NCBI GenBank assembly: GCA_963965975.1
Contig: OZ014413.1
Span: forward strand, 9,636,101 to 9,700,100
Length of the DNA stretch: 64,000 nt
Direction of reading: 5' to 3'
Source: Xestospongia bergquistia
Lineage: Eukaryota; Porifera; Demospongiae; Haplosclerida; Petrosiidae
Made by a program: the position numbers and the translations under genes. The notes below the pieces were generated by a model. It did not search any database. It was given only the letters and a program-made list of their open reading frames with translations, and had not been told where the DNA came from. This document shows positions 1 through 11,600 of the stretch, piece by piece. How positions within the stretch are numbered: position 1 is the first letter of the stretch; each line of letters opens with the position of its first letter.

Positions 1-1535
1 CCAATAATACGATAGATAATAAATAAGTATATACTATGTCACAGTAGATATTGCACTAGTTCAATTACTGAATTCTATATAACTCATAAAATAGTATAAT
101 AGATAAGATCTCTGTAGAATTAAATTATAAAGATTTTAAAAAACCAAATCTACTAGTAAGATATGAAGTTTTAAAGACAGATATAGAACATTGAACATAA
201 ATAAGTGAGTTTGTAACTCACTAAATGGTATGTTTGTAATGTTATGTGGACAAAACTTTAATAGTGTCATTATACAATCAACTATAATGATATAAATCAG
301 TTACTATTTCAATACTGTGTGTTATTATAACATATAGGCTTTGTTATTTATAAATAGTTGTTTTGAAACTGAAACTATTGTAAAATATTTCAAACAAAAA
401 ATATTTTTACAAAACTAAACTAGTTGTTTGTGTAAACATCTTGTTGTTATACTTAATCAGACACACAGTAGCAGTGTCTGTGTAGGGATGGTCAATATTG
501 TCCATTGAAATAAATATATTGGCAAAAACAGTGAATATCTCACTCAAAACCTGATCAAAATCTTTGCAGTATTTTGTTTATGATAATCCCTACATTCTGG
601 CTCTGTTACAGATTAAGAAAGAGTTTTTAAACATCATAGTAACAATAGGTCAAATGTTGGATTTGTTTTTCTTTCTTCTGGTTCTGCCTCCTCTGTGTTT
701 ATTCCATTTAATAGTTTACAATTTAGTTTTGTCTTTGAAATTATGTAATATATTATCTCTTAAAAAATCTTAATTTGTAATCTGAAACTCTTTAGATGAA
801 TGGGAACTGTTCAAACAATGCAAATAGACATACTTTTAAAAGACAATACTAAAGAAGTAAACAATTTTAAAATTTTACCACTTCAACAAGATATTTGAAC
901 TAACACTAAAAGTATATAGCACAACATATATTATATATATCAACTATACATCATCACTATTATGATATTATTATATAGTTATCATGTCATGACAAGCATA
1001 TATTACATGTACCTATGGCACTGGTAGCCAATAGCATGATAGATAATTAAGTATATACATGTCACAGTATATCATACACTGGTTAGTCAATGAATTCAAA
1101 CTAATAAAGAAATCAAAATCTTTATGTGATTATAAAGATTTTAAAACCAAATCCATTAGTTGGATATGAAGATTGAAAGACAGATGTAAGACATTATTTG
1201 TGAGTAAGTGAGTTTGTAGCAAATGGTATGTTTGTAATGTTTTGTGGAGAAAACTTTAATAATGTCATTATACAATCAACTATAATGATATAAGTCTGTT
1301 ACTATTTCAATGCTGTGTGTTATTATAACATAGAGGCTTTGTGTTTTTATAAACAATTATTTGAAACTGAAATTATTGGAAAATTTAACAAGCAAAACAA
1401 TATGTAACTAAAAACACATTCTTTTATTCTACCAATAAAAAAGACTAATATTTGTTATGATAACATTACATTACAATATCAATGTATACTTTACATGCTA
1501 TTTGAAAATCTGATTAAATAGATAAGTTATATAGT
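1..1535. repeat. Spacer upstream of gene A; duplicated at 50.85-52.25 kb
   Basis: No credible gene. The first ~950 bases match the stretch starting at 50849 almost base for base (offset 50848). After that the second copy lacks about 136 bp, so gene A and gene J are offset by 50712. The stretch holds two copies of a module that recurs in most spacers of the array (about 235-395 and 1230-1395). The first contains GAAACTGAAACT at 365-376 beside TATTTATAAATA. A 69-codon open frame at 564-773 begins with TTG and has frame-broken relatives near 7760, 20010 and 34680, so I treat it as non-coding. Confidence 0.75.
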
Positions 1536-1573
1536 AGTTTCAGTTTCAAAATATCAATACAAACTATAAAAAA
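1536..1573 (+). promoter_or_regulatory. ISRE-like element plus TATA box of gene A
   Basis: AGTTTCAGTTTC lies at 1536-1547 and TATAAAAAA at 1565-1573, with the ATG at 1653. The pair is conserved in order and spacing before most genes of the array. The 12-mer matches the IRF-binding ISRE consensus AGTTTCNNTTTC. Binding by an IRF is inferred, not shown. Confidence 0.7.
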
Positions 1574-1652
1574 GCCAAACATCGTAAAGAGACAAATTGA
1601 TACTCACAGCAATATATATATCATCTCAACTACAAAGTGGTTATCTGAACTA

Positions 1653-4600
1653 ATGTTGCTACAACTGGTCTTTGTCTGTTTGTTAGTCAAGACTCAAGGA
1701 GATTGTGAGATCAATATATGTCACAGCAATCAACTGGAGACAGTCTTATGTCATTCTGGTCCATTCAATAATGACACTATTATAGTCTTGTTCACAAATA
1801 TTACTCATGAGATTACAAACATATTATTTTGTCTTGTGAATACTAGTCACTCACTAACTATAAAAAGTGCTACAAACTCACTTGCTTACATAAGATGTCC
1901 TACAGCTGTCTCTCATCCTTCATTTCCCACTAGTGGATTTGTTTTTGTAAATCTTTATAATCTTACTCTACAGAAATTATCATTCCAAGGATGTGGTGCT
2001 TTCTTGAGAGATGTAGATGAGAGTATCCTGTCATCTATCAACTCTACAACATCTCCAGTATATTTCACAGAGTATCATTCTTCTCTACTACTGTTCCTCC
2101 ATATTGAGACATTATTGATCAAAGAGGTTAATATGTTATCAAATTATGGGTTTTCAATTCTAGCTATTAATCCATTAAATGTTACTATAGAAAATATCAT
2201 TGTCACCTCTACAAAAAGTGCTGAGTTTTATCACCAAACTAACAATAGTTTAGGTAATGGTGTGTTATTATTGTTCACTGATGAAAACAATGTCAAAGGT
2301 TTACAAAAGAATGTTTTAATAAATGAAGCAAGATTTGTAAATAATGTTGACTATATCAAAAGTACAAAGTGTCTCTCTTATCTTGATAATTTAATACATC
2401 AAGAGACATTTCCTTCAATTCCTGTTGTTAATGCTGCAGCTTTGACAATACTCTATACTCAACAGAACTTCTCAGCTAATGTTCAAATATCTTTGACTAT
2501 GTTCTATCATTATATTGGCTCATTCTCAGGTACTGTATTGGTATTACATTTTGACATTGTAGCTAACTCTCAGACTATAATAAATAATAGTAATTTTAGA
2601 AAAAACTACAACACTTTTAGTTGCCATGGAGCTGATCTTTCATTCTTCATGATGTTTAACAAAATCCATGACACTCACTTATCAAATATGCACCGACTTA
2701 TTGTATCTAACAGTGTTTTTATATCCAGAAAAGCAAAAGCTGCTATTGTTGATAAAGCAAATACTGGGGCAGTCTCTGTTGTTATACATAATCCACCACA
2801 AAAAAAAGACTTCAATGTCACTGTAACATTTAGTAATGTGAACTTTAGTGGAAATGTTATTGAAACTACAGGAGCATGTATATATGCTAACACATATTCT
2901 AATAAAGACAGTGGATTGAAGCCTTTGATAATAGTTCTAGAAGATGTTATAGCATACAACAATACACAAAATGGTTCATCAACATCCATTTCAAAAGCGG
3001 GTATGTTTACAATGGATAATATCAAAGCTCTTCATATAACTGGATCTAACAGTCATTATTATAACAATTCAGGCTCAGTCTTTGAAGTAATTGACACTAA
3101 CATTATACTGGATGGTAATATGTGGTTTAAAGGAAATAGAGGAGAGAGAGGAGCTGTATTCAAGTTATATGGCAGTAGTACATTTTATTTAAACAATGGA
3201 CTCAGGGCTACCTTTATCAATAACATTGCTCATACAAAGGGAGGAGCTATTTATGCACAAGATGATATTTATAAGACCATAAAACAATGTACATTTCAAA
3301 TGTCTTCCCTCTTTCAAAACATGACAGTATTAAATATCAGTATGATATTCATCAATAACACAGCTGGTCTCTCTGGTAGCTCCATATTCAGTACTAACTT
3401 GTACAATTGCTATATGAATGAATTATACTACACTGCTCATCATAGTGAAAAACACTATTATGATACAATTTTTCACTTTGATTCTTTAAAACGCAATCCT
3501 TTAAACATCTCCACTTTATCTAATAGTCATTGCATATGTTCCAAAGATCTAACCATATGTATTTATGATAGTAACAATGAAGTAGTGTTTCCTAACATCA
3601 TATCAGTATATCCTGGACAAACATTACATATACCTATGGCAGCCAAAGATATAGTAGGTAATAACGTGTACACTACAGTGTCTCTTGCATTGGCTAGAGC
3701 AAGCGATAATTCCGGAACTATTTCATTATCACCATTTTCATCATGGTATATATCACCTCATGATGAGAATCAAGTGCTCATGGAGTCTCAGCAGTGTACT
3801 TTAGTTAATTTCACCCTCTATAAAAGGGACAGTAATTCAAAAAGGATTAATGATGCTATCCTAGTCATATCATCTCCTGATGACTCATCATTATTAAAGA
3901 TAAAGCTTAACTTACTAAATTGTCCACTAGGTTTTGAACTGAATACAGACACAAGTACATGTCAATGTTCACCAGTTATCAATAAACTTGGTATGGCTGG
4001 AGATTATCAACCTACTTGTCTAGTTGTCTCAAATTATTCATATTTACAATATCCTGTTGCTACAATTACCAGAGTTGACTCTGCTGCATGGGCTGGACTA
4101 ATGAATATTACAAATGGGACAAATAAGACTACAGTATTTGGTGTGACAGTAACTTATCACGAATCTAGTAACTTCAATCAAGATTATAACATATTTTTGA
4201 TAAATGGTTCTGATATTTTTAAAGCTGATCCAAACAACTATCTTGTAAACCATCTTCCACTTTGTCCACCAACTAAAACAGGACCTTTATGTTCTACTTG
4301 TACTACTGTTAATGGTATCAAATATAGTGTGGTATTTGGTTCCTCAGAATGTAAGCAATGTAATAATTGGTGGTAGCTGGTCCACTCCTCATTTATCTGT
4401 TATTTGCTCTCAAACTATCATTAACAACTGGTACACTCAATGGAATTATATTCTATGCTCAAACTATTGGCATTGTAAATACCAAGTTTTTATTATCACA
4501 TAAAGCGATTTCTTTAATGTATTCATCAGCTCATGTTTTTCTCTCCATGTTAAGTTTCAATCTTGCTTTTCCTCTTTGTTTTTACAATGGGATGACAGAG

Positions 4601-5557
4601 TTATGGAAATTTAGTCTCAGTTTACTGTTTCCACTTTATTTACTGACAATAGTTGTTGTCCTCATTATCCTCAGTCGTTATTCTTTAAGGCTTTCCAACA
4701 GAATAGCTCATTCCTCAATTCAAGTACTGGTTACTGTTGTACACCTCTCTTTTATAAGTATGTTTACTGGAATGTCAAATATAGTTATACCAATTAATAT
4801 ATATACCAATGATACTAGTAACCCAATACTTAAGGTTTGGTACAAAGATGGTACAGTTGAATATGGAAAAGGTGTTCATTTTATATTGATGATCTTTATT
4901 TTATTAGTGGTTGGTCCTGTCATGTTATCTTATATGACCATTCTTGTTGCTGGTCGACCACTTATGAGAGTAGGTAAATTGAGAGAGTATATTCGACCTG
5001 TTTATGAAGCTATCCATGCTCCCTATAAACACAACAAAGAATTCTTTTTCACAACTCGCCTATTGTTACTTGTGTTTCTCTATACCTTACATACTCTGTA
5101 CAAAGCTGGTGGTGACATACATAAAAGTGATTTAATAGGTATCCCTGTTATTGCCTTCTATGTGACAATTGAAGTATCTTGCAGGCCTTTTCGTAAAATG
5201 TGGCTCAACATTTTTGATCCCTTTATTATGTGGAATAGTGTCATAGTTTTTGGTATATCATGGCATTTTTTTAGTTCCTTCAGTCAAATGTCAAATATTT
5301 TAGCTCTAGCAACAATTGTTGTTTTATTGGCATTGATCATTGTTGTCTTTTTTCACTTTCTCTGGGTCACAGGAAGGCTTGACCAGATAAAACAAAAATT
5401 GCACATTCTCCATGTTAAATTTATTTCAATGTTTCATATATATGTTGGTAAAATACATCATACTTCACGACCATCAAGATTAAACATTAGTGATTTGGAA
5501 GGATCATTCTTTGAGTCTTACGATGAATTCAGAGAGCCACTTCTCAGTCCAACATAA
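1653..5557 (+). pseudogene. Gene A: multi-pass beta-helix surface protein, broken by a 25-bp deletion at the first membrane segment
   Basis: The first frame runs 1653-4376 (907 residues). It covers the signal peptide (MLLQLVFVCLLV), the full ectodomain with FINN...GGAI beta-helix motifs, and the Cys-rich stalk ending KQCNNWW. At 4373 the paralogues read GGTGGT, then 25 bases, then AGCTGG; gene A lacks those 25 bases, which creates an immediate TAG and a frame change. The second frame (4367-5557) carries the remaining membrane segments and the tail ending REPLLSPT. As written, the first frame would give a secreted ectodomain without a membrane anchor. Gene A also lacks a Cys pair: where paralogues read TCxESC near residue 837 it reads TYHESS. 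The closest relative is J, both in tail (HHTSRPSRLNISDLEG) and in flanks. AATAAA follows at 5652. The lesion could be real or an assembly error. Confidence 0.85.
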
Positions 5558-7036
5558 AATACATCAGTTATATACATTAAAATTAACACCATACAATGTA
5601 ATACAGTTTGTATTATAACATTTAATAGTTTAAAATTTAGTTTTGTCTTTTAATAAAAATTGTCTTTTATTAATAAGAATCTTTGAAACTTAATTTGTTG
5701 TACATCACTGTAAATCTTTTTTGAATAAGATGAGCAGAAGCCATTCAAACAATGCAAATAGATTTAGATTTACAAGATAATACTAAAAAAGTAACAATTG
5801 TTTAGTTTTCCCCCTTTTTAGGATATTTCAACTAAGACTAAAAGTATATGTCACTGTGACCTACATTTATAGTATATACATCAACTATACATCATCATTA
5901 TTATGATATTATTGTCACATTGACTATATCATGACAAGTATTAAACATACTTGCAACAGCCAATAATATGAATGATAATAATATAACATAACATTCTTTG
6001 TCACATTGTATTTGTTTTGATCATCTCTCAATGAGTTAACGGACCACATGTTAGTTAGCCCATTAGTATATATGATACATAACATGCTGTGTTATACAGA
6101 TTTAGTTGGAAAATAAATAGACATTTCTATTATAAGGTAATGTATCCTCAGAGTGATCTATTTAATACTTAAGTTTGAGGTTGTTTTTAACATTAAAAGT
6201 AATTTATATAACAGCATTATAATCACAATATGACATATTGTATTACATATATAATGTATATATTAATAGGTATTTATAGTAGGCAATGGCTATTTGCATA
6301 GCACAGGAATGACATACTTCAATTATAAATTACCATATACTCTATAACCTAAACTCTAAACATTAGAACCTAACTGTATTAATTTCACAGATTGGACTGT
6401 TCACTTACTATGCAGTATAAATAGTCACTATAAGTTTTTAGCATATTAATTCCAATAATCAGTTACTGAATATATTAACAATGTGACTTACATATATAGT
6501 AATGCATCAACTATACATCATTATAATGATGATGATATTATCATAGTAATCATGTCATGACAAGTATTACATGTACCTATGGCAATTAATAATATGATAG
6601 ATAATTAAGTACATACATGTCATAGTACATCATAAACTGGTTAGGTCATTGAATTCAAACTCATTAAAAAACAAATTGCTATATTATATGATTATAAAAA
6701 TGATTAAAAACAACCCACTAGTAGAATATGAAGATTGAAAGACAGATGTAAGACATTATATGTGAGCAAATGAGTTTGTAAGTATGTTTATAATGTTATG
6801 TGGACAAAACATTGATAGTGTCATTATACAATGTACTATAATGTTATACGTCTGTTACCAGTTCAATGCTGTGTGTTATTATAATATATAGGATTTGTTA
6901 TTTTATAAACAATTATTTTGAAACTGAAACTACTGTAAAATGTCAAACAGCATAATATAACTAAAAATCACATGCTTTTGTTCTACTTGATAAAAGAGAC
7001 AAAAATTTGTTATGATAACATTATATTACAATAACA

Positions 7037-7038
<2 letters not shown>
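5558..7038. repeat. Spacer between A and B, first part: recurrent array modules
   Basis: No gene seen. The stretch starts with the 3' region of A (AATAAA at 5652). From about 5990 to 6960 it is homologous to 21340-22290 and 33490-34260 and partly to 57520-58090, so it is a shared spacer block. GAAACTGAAACT at 6920-6931 marks one recurrent module. Confidence 0.65.
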
Positions 7039-7067
<29 letters not shown>

Positions 7068-7312
7068 CTGAAGTATCTAAGTCTGTTGAAGAGTGCTCGA
7101 TGTCGTTTAGACAGAGCGGGTTAGAACAGAATTAAAGGACAAAAGAACAGAGCTCTCGCTGTGTTGCTGTTACTCCGAGTTTCACGCGTTATGCGATCGT
7201 CAGACATGAATGTCTGACGATCGTATAACGCGTGAAACTCGGAGTAACAGCAACACAGCGAGAGCTCTGTTCTTTTGTCCTTTAATTCTGTTATATATAT
7301 ATATATATATAA
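7039..7312. mobile_element. Foldback element: 83-bp near-perfect inverted repeat between (TA)n tracts
   Basis: Arms at 7125-7207 and 7210-7292 are reverse complements over 83 bp with one mismatch (G7193 opposite T7224, a G-U pair in RNA) and only two bases between them. About 55 bp of unpaired sequence (from ~7069) precede the left arm. (TA)n runs flank the whole unit at about 7039-7068 and 7293-7312. The arms are visibly richer in GC and CpG than their surroundings. Other spacers of the array read through the equivalent site without it, so it looks like an insertion into a TA-rich target, as MITE-type elements do. I see no coding capacity. Confidence 0.75.
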
Positions 7313-7367
7313 TGTGGTATTTGGTGTGATTAAATAGATAAGTTGTGACTAATTATATAGTAGTTTT

Positions 7368-7419
7368 AGACTTAGTTATTCTATAAACTGTTATAACTGT
7401 TTATAGAATAACTAAGTCT
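7368..7419. repeat. 21-bp perfect inverted repeat at the edge of an inverted spacer segment
   Basis: Arms 7368-7388 and 7399-7419 are exact reverse complements with a 10-base loop. They mark the junction where a promoter-like sequence (through TAGTAGTTT) is cut inside its ISRE-like element and joined to an inverted copy of spacer sequence. Confidence 0.7.
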
Positions 7420-7730
7420 AGCTATTATAAATGGTAAGCAGTGTAGTAATGTGTAAGTACAACAACAATATGTTTACATAACAACTAGTGTAGTTTTGTG
7501 AAAATAATTCATGTTTGAGATATTTATAATAGTTTCAGTTTCAAAACAACTATTTATAAATAACAAAGCTTATATGTTATAATAACACACAGCATTGAAA
7601 TAGTAACTGTATAATATCATTATAGTCCATTGTATAATGACACTAGCTATTAATGTTTTGTCCACATAACATTATAAACATACCATTTAGAATGCTACAA
7701 CCTCACCTAGTAAGAATGACCTGGATTGTC
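7399..7730 (-). repeat. Inverted copy of the recurrent spacer module
   Basis: Read on the minus strand, this matches the forward segment at about 22080-22390. It carries AGTTTCAGTTTC at 7531-7542, so its ISRE-like element is in the gene-sense orientation here. A second inverted copy lies at about 34314-34625. The rest of the spacer to 8474 holds a shared non-coding block (7740-7950) and another forward module with GAAACTGAAACT at 8294-8305. Confidence 0.65.
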
Positions 7731-8474
7731 CATTGAAATGTATTTAAAACTGATCAAAATTTTTGCAGCATTTCTTTTATGAAATCCTTCATTATGGGTC
7801 AGTTACAAATTAAGACAAAATTTCTTAATATCACAGGCACAATGGGTCAAATGTTGGACTTTTTTATTTTTCTTCTACATCTCCCTCTTCTGTGTCTATT
7901 ACATTTAATAGTCTACAACTTAGTTTTGTCTTTGAAACTAATGTAGTATTATACAAAGTGTGTCTCTTTATTATTAAATATATACATGTCACAGTGCATC
8001 ATACACTGGTTAGGTCACTGAACTCAAACTCGTAAAAAACAAATTGCTATATTTTATGATTATAAAAATGTTTAAAAACAATCCACTAGTAGAATATGAA
8101 GATTGAAAGACAAATGTAAGACATTGTATATTAGTGAGGTTGTAACATTCTAAATGTTATGTTTATAATGTTATGTGGACAAAACTTTAATAGTGTCATT
8201 ATACAATCAACTATAATGATATAAATCAGTTACTATTTCAATGCTGTGTGTTATTATAACATATAGTATTTGTTATTTTTAAACAATTATTTTGAAACTG
8301 AAACTATTGTAAAATGTCAAACAATATAATATAACTAAAAATCACATGCTTTTGTTCTACTTGATAAAAGAGACTAAAATTTGTTATGATAACATTACAT
8401 TACAATATCAATGTATACATAACATGCTATTTGAAAATGTGATTAAATAGATATGTTGTGACTAATTATACAGT

Positions 8475-8511
8475 AGTTTCAGTTTCAAAATAGCTGTAAA
8501 ACTATAAAAAA
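8475..8511 (+). promoter_or_regulatory. ISRE-like element plus TATA box of gene B
   Basis: AGTTTCAGTTTC at 8475-8486 is followed by TATAAAAAA at 8503-8511, with the ATG at 8601. Element-to-ATG spacing (114 bp) is the same as in C, D and E. Confidence 0.75.
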
Positions 8512-8600
8512 TCTTAAACATTGTAAACATATTTCACAGACAAACTGATACTCACAGCAGTATATATATCATCTCAACTACAAAGTATTTATCTGAACTA

Positions 8601-11600
8601 ATGTTACTACTACTGGTCTTTGTGTGTTTGTTAGTTGATTTTCAAGGAGCTACTGCACATGAGATCAATATAACTCACAGTAATGAACTAGAGACAGTCT
8701 TATGTCATTCTGGTCCATTCAATAATGACACTATTATAGTGTTGTCCACAAATATTACTCATGAGATTACAAACATATCATTTTGTCTTGTGAATACTAG
8801 TCACTCACTGACTATAAAAAGTGCTACAAACTCACTTGCTTACATAAGATGTCCAACAGCTGTCTCTCAACCTTCATATCCCACTAGTGGATTTGCTTTT
8901 GTAAATCTTTATAATCTTACTCTACAGAAATTATCATTCCAAGAATGTGGTGCTTTCTTGAGAGATCTGGATGAGAGTATCCTGTCATCTATCAACTCTA
9001 CAACATCTCCAATATATTTTACAGAGTATCATTCTTCTCTACTACTGTTCCTCCATATTGAGACATTACTAATCAAAGAGGTTAATATGTTATCAAATTA
9101 TGGGTTTTCAATTCTAGCTATTAATCCATTAAATGCTACTATAGAAAATATCAATGTTACTTCTACAAAAAGTGCTGAATTTAATACTCATACCAACACA
9201 AGTTTAGGTAATGGAGTGTTGTTATTGTTCATTGATGAAAGCAATGTCAAAAGTTTACAAAATAATGTTTTAATAAAAGAAGCAATATTTGTAAATAACT
9301 TTGACTATATCAACAGTATAAATTGTCTCTCTTATCTTGATAATTTAGTACATCAAGAAACATTTACTTCAATTCCTGTTGTTAATGCTGCAGGTTTGAC
9401 AATACTCTATACTCAACAGAACTTCTCAGCTAATGTCCAAATATCTTCAACTATATTCTATCATAATTATGGCTCATTCACAGGTGCTGTATTGGTATTA
9501 CATTTCTACAGTATAAAAACATCCCAGACTATAATAAAAAATGCTAGTTTTACAGAGAACTACAACATTTTTAGTTGCCATGGAGCTGCTCTCTCATTCT
9601 TCACGATATTTAACAAAACTCATGACAATCACCTATCAAATATGTACCCACTTATTGTATCTAACAGTGTTTTTAAATTTAGAAAATCGAATGTTATTAT
9701 TGACTCCAAAGCAAATGCTGGGGCAGTCTCTGTTGTTATACATAATCCACCACAAAAAAAAGACTTCAATGTCACTGTAATGTTTACTAATGTGAACTTT
9801 AGTGAAAACGTTATTAAAACTACAGGAGCATGTATATATGCTAATACATATTCTAATAAAGATAGTGGATTGAAACCTTTGATAATAGTTCTAGAAGATG
9901 TTATAGCATACAACAATACACAAGATGGTTCATCAACATCCATTTCAAAAGCTGGTATGTTTACAATGGATAATATTAAAGCTCTTCATATAACTGGATC
10001 TAACAGTCATTATTATGACAATTCAGGGTCAATCTTTGAAGTAATTGACACTAACATTATGTTGGATGGTAATATGTTATTTGAAGAAAACAGAGGAGAG
10101 AGAGGAGCTGTATTCATGTTATATGGCAGTAGTACATTTTATTTAAACAATGGACTCAGGGCTACCTTTGTCAATAACATTGCTCATACAAAGGGAGGAG
10201 CTATTTATGCACAAGATGATATTTATAAGACCATAAAACAATGTACATTTCAAATGTCTTCCCTCTTTCAAAACATGACAGTATTAAATATCAGTATGAT
10301 ATTCATCAATAATACAGCTGGTCTATCTGGTAGCTCCATATTCAGTACTAATTTGTACAATTGCTATATGAATGGATTATACTACACTGGTCATCATAAC
10401 AAAAGACGTTATTATGCTAAAATTTTACATTTCAAATCTTTAAAACCAAATCCTTTAAACATCTCCACTTTGTCTAATAGTCATTGCATATGTTCCAAAG
10501 ATCTAACCAAATGTATTTATGATGGTAACAATGAAGTAGTGTTTCCTAACATCATATCAGTATATTCTGGACAAACATTACATATACCTATGGCGGCTAA
10601 AGATGTAGTAGATAATAATGTGTACAGTACAGTGTCTCTTCTATTGGCTAGGATTAAACATCATTCTGGAAAATTGTCATTATCACCATTTTCATCATGG
10701 TATATCTCACCTCATGATGAGAATCAAGTCCTTCTGGAATCACAGCAGTGTACTTTAGTTAATTTTACTCTTTATAAAAGGGATAGTATTTCAAAGAGGG
10801 TTGATGACACTGTCCTAGTCATATCATCTCCTGATGACTCATCGTTATTAAAGATAAAACTTAACTTACTAGATTGTCCACTAGGTTTTGAACTGAATGC
10901 AATAAAAGGTATTTGTCAATGTTCACCAGTTATCAATAAACTTGGTATAGCTGGAGATTATCAACCTACTTGTCTAGTTGTCTCACACAATTCATATTTA
11001 CAATATCCTCTTGCTACCATCACTAGACCACCAGACTCTACTGCATGGGCTGGACTAATGAATATTACAAATGGTACAAATCAGACTACAGTATTTGGTG
11101 TAGCACTTACCTGTCTAGAATCTTGTAACCTCAATCGAGATTATACCAAATTTTTGATATATGGCTCAGACATTTTAATAGCTGATCCCAACAATTACCT
11201 CGTAAATCATCTTCCACTTTGCCCACCAACTAAAACAGGACCTTTATGTTCTACTTGTACTACTGTTAATGGTATCAAATATAGTGTGGTATTTGGTTCT
11301 TCGGAATGTAAGCAGTGTAGTAATTGGTGGTTATTGACACTAATCCTCTATGCAGTATCTGGTCTCCTCCTCATTTACCTGTTATTTGCTCTCAAACTAA
11401 CATTAACAACTGGTACACTCAATGGAATTATATTCTATGCTCAAGCTATTGGCATTATATATCTTAAAATTTCTTCATCACACCATGTTACTACTTCAAT
11501 GTATTCATTAACACATTCTTTTCTGTTGATGTTAAATCTGAATCTTGGTTTTCCTTTATGTTTTTACAATGGGATGACAGAGTTATGGAAAGCTGGTCTC

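Noticed and set aside
564..773. 69-codon hydrophobic frame, also at 51412-51621
   Set aside because: Starts with TTG, and the related blocks at about 7760, 20010 and 34680 are frame-broken; it is a repeated non-coding block.
2675..3025. Minus-strand frames of 104-116 codons in the same place in nearly every gene (2675, 9629, 16083, 24121, 53387; others at 41382, 59503)
   Set aside because: They lie fully antisense to the conserved ectodomain and persist because the sense sequence is conserved; no signal of independent coding.
4367..4503. Gene A lesion explained as an intron or programmed frameshift
   Set aside because: Relative to all paralogues bases are missing, not added, and no slippery site or splice pair is needed; a plain 25-bp deletion fits.
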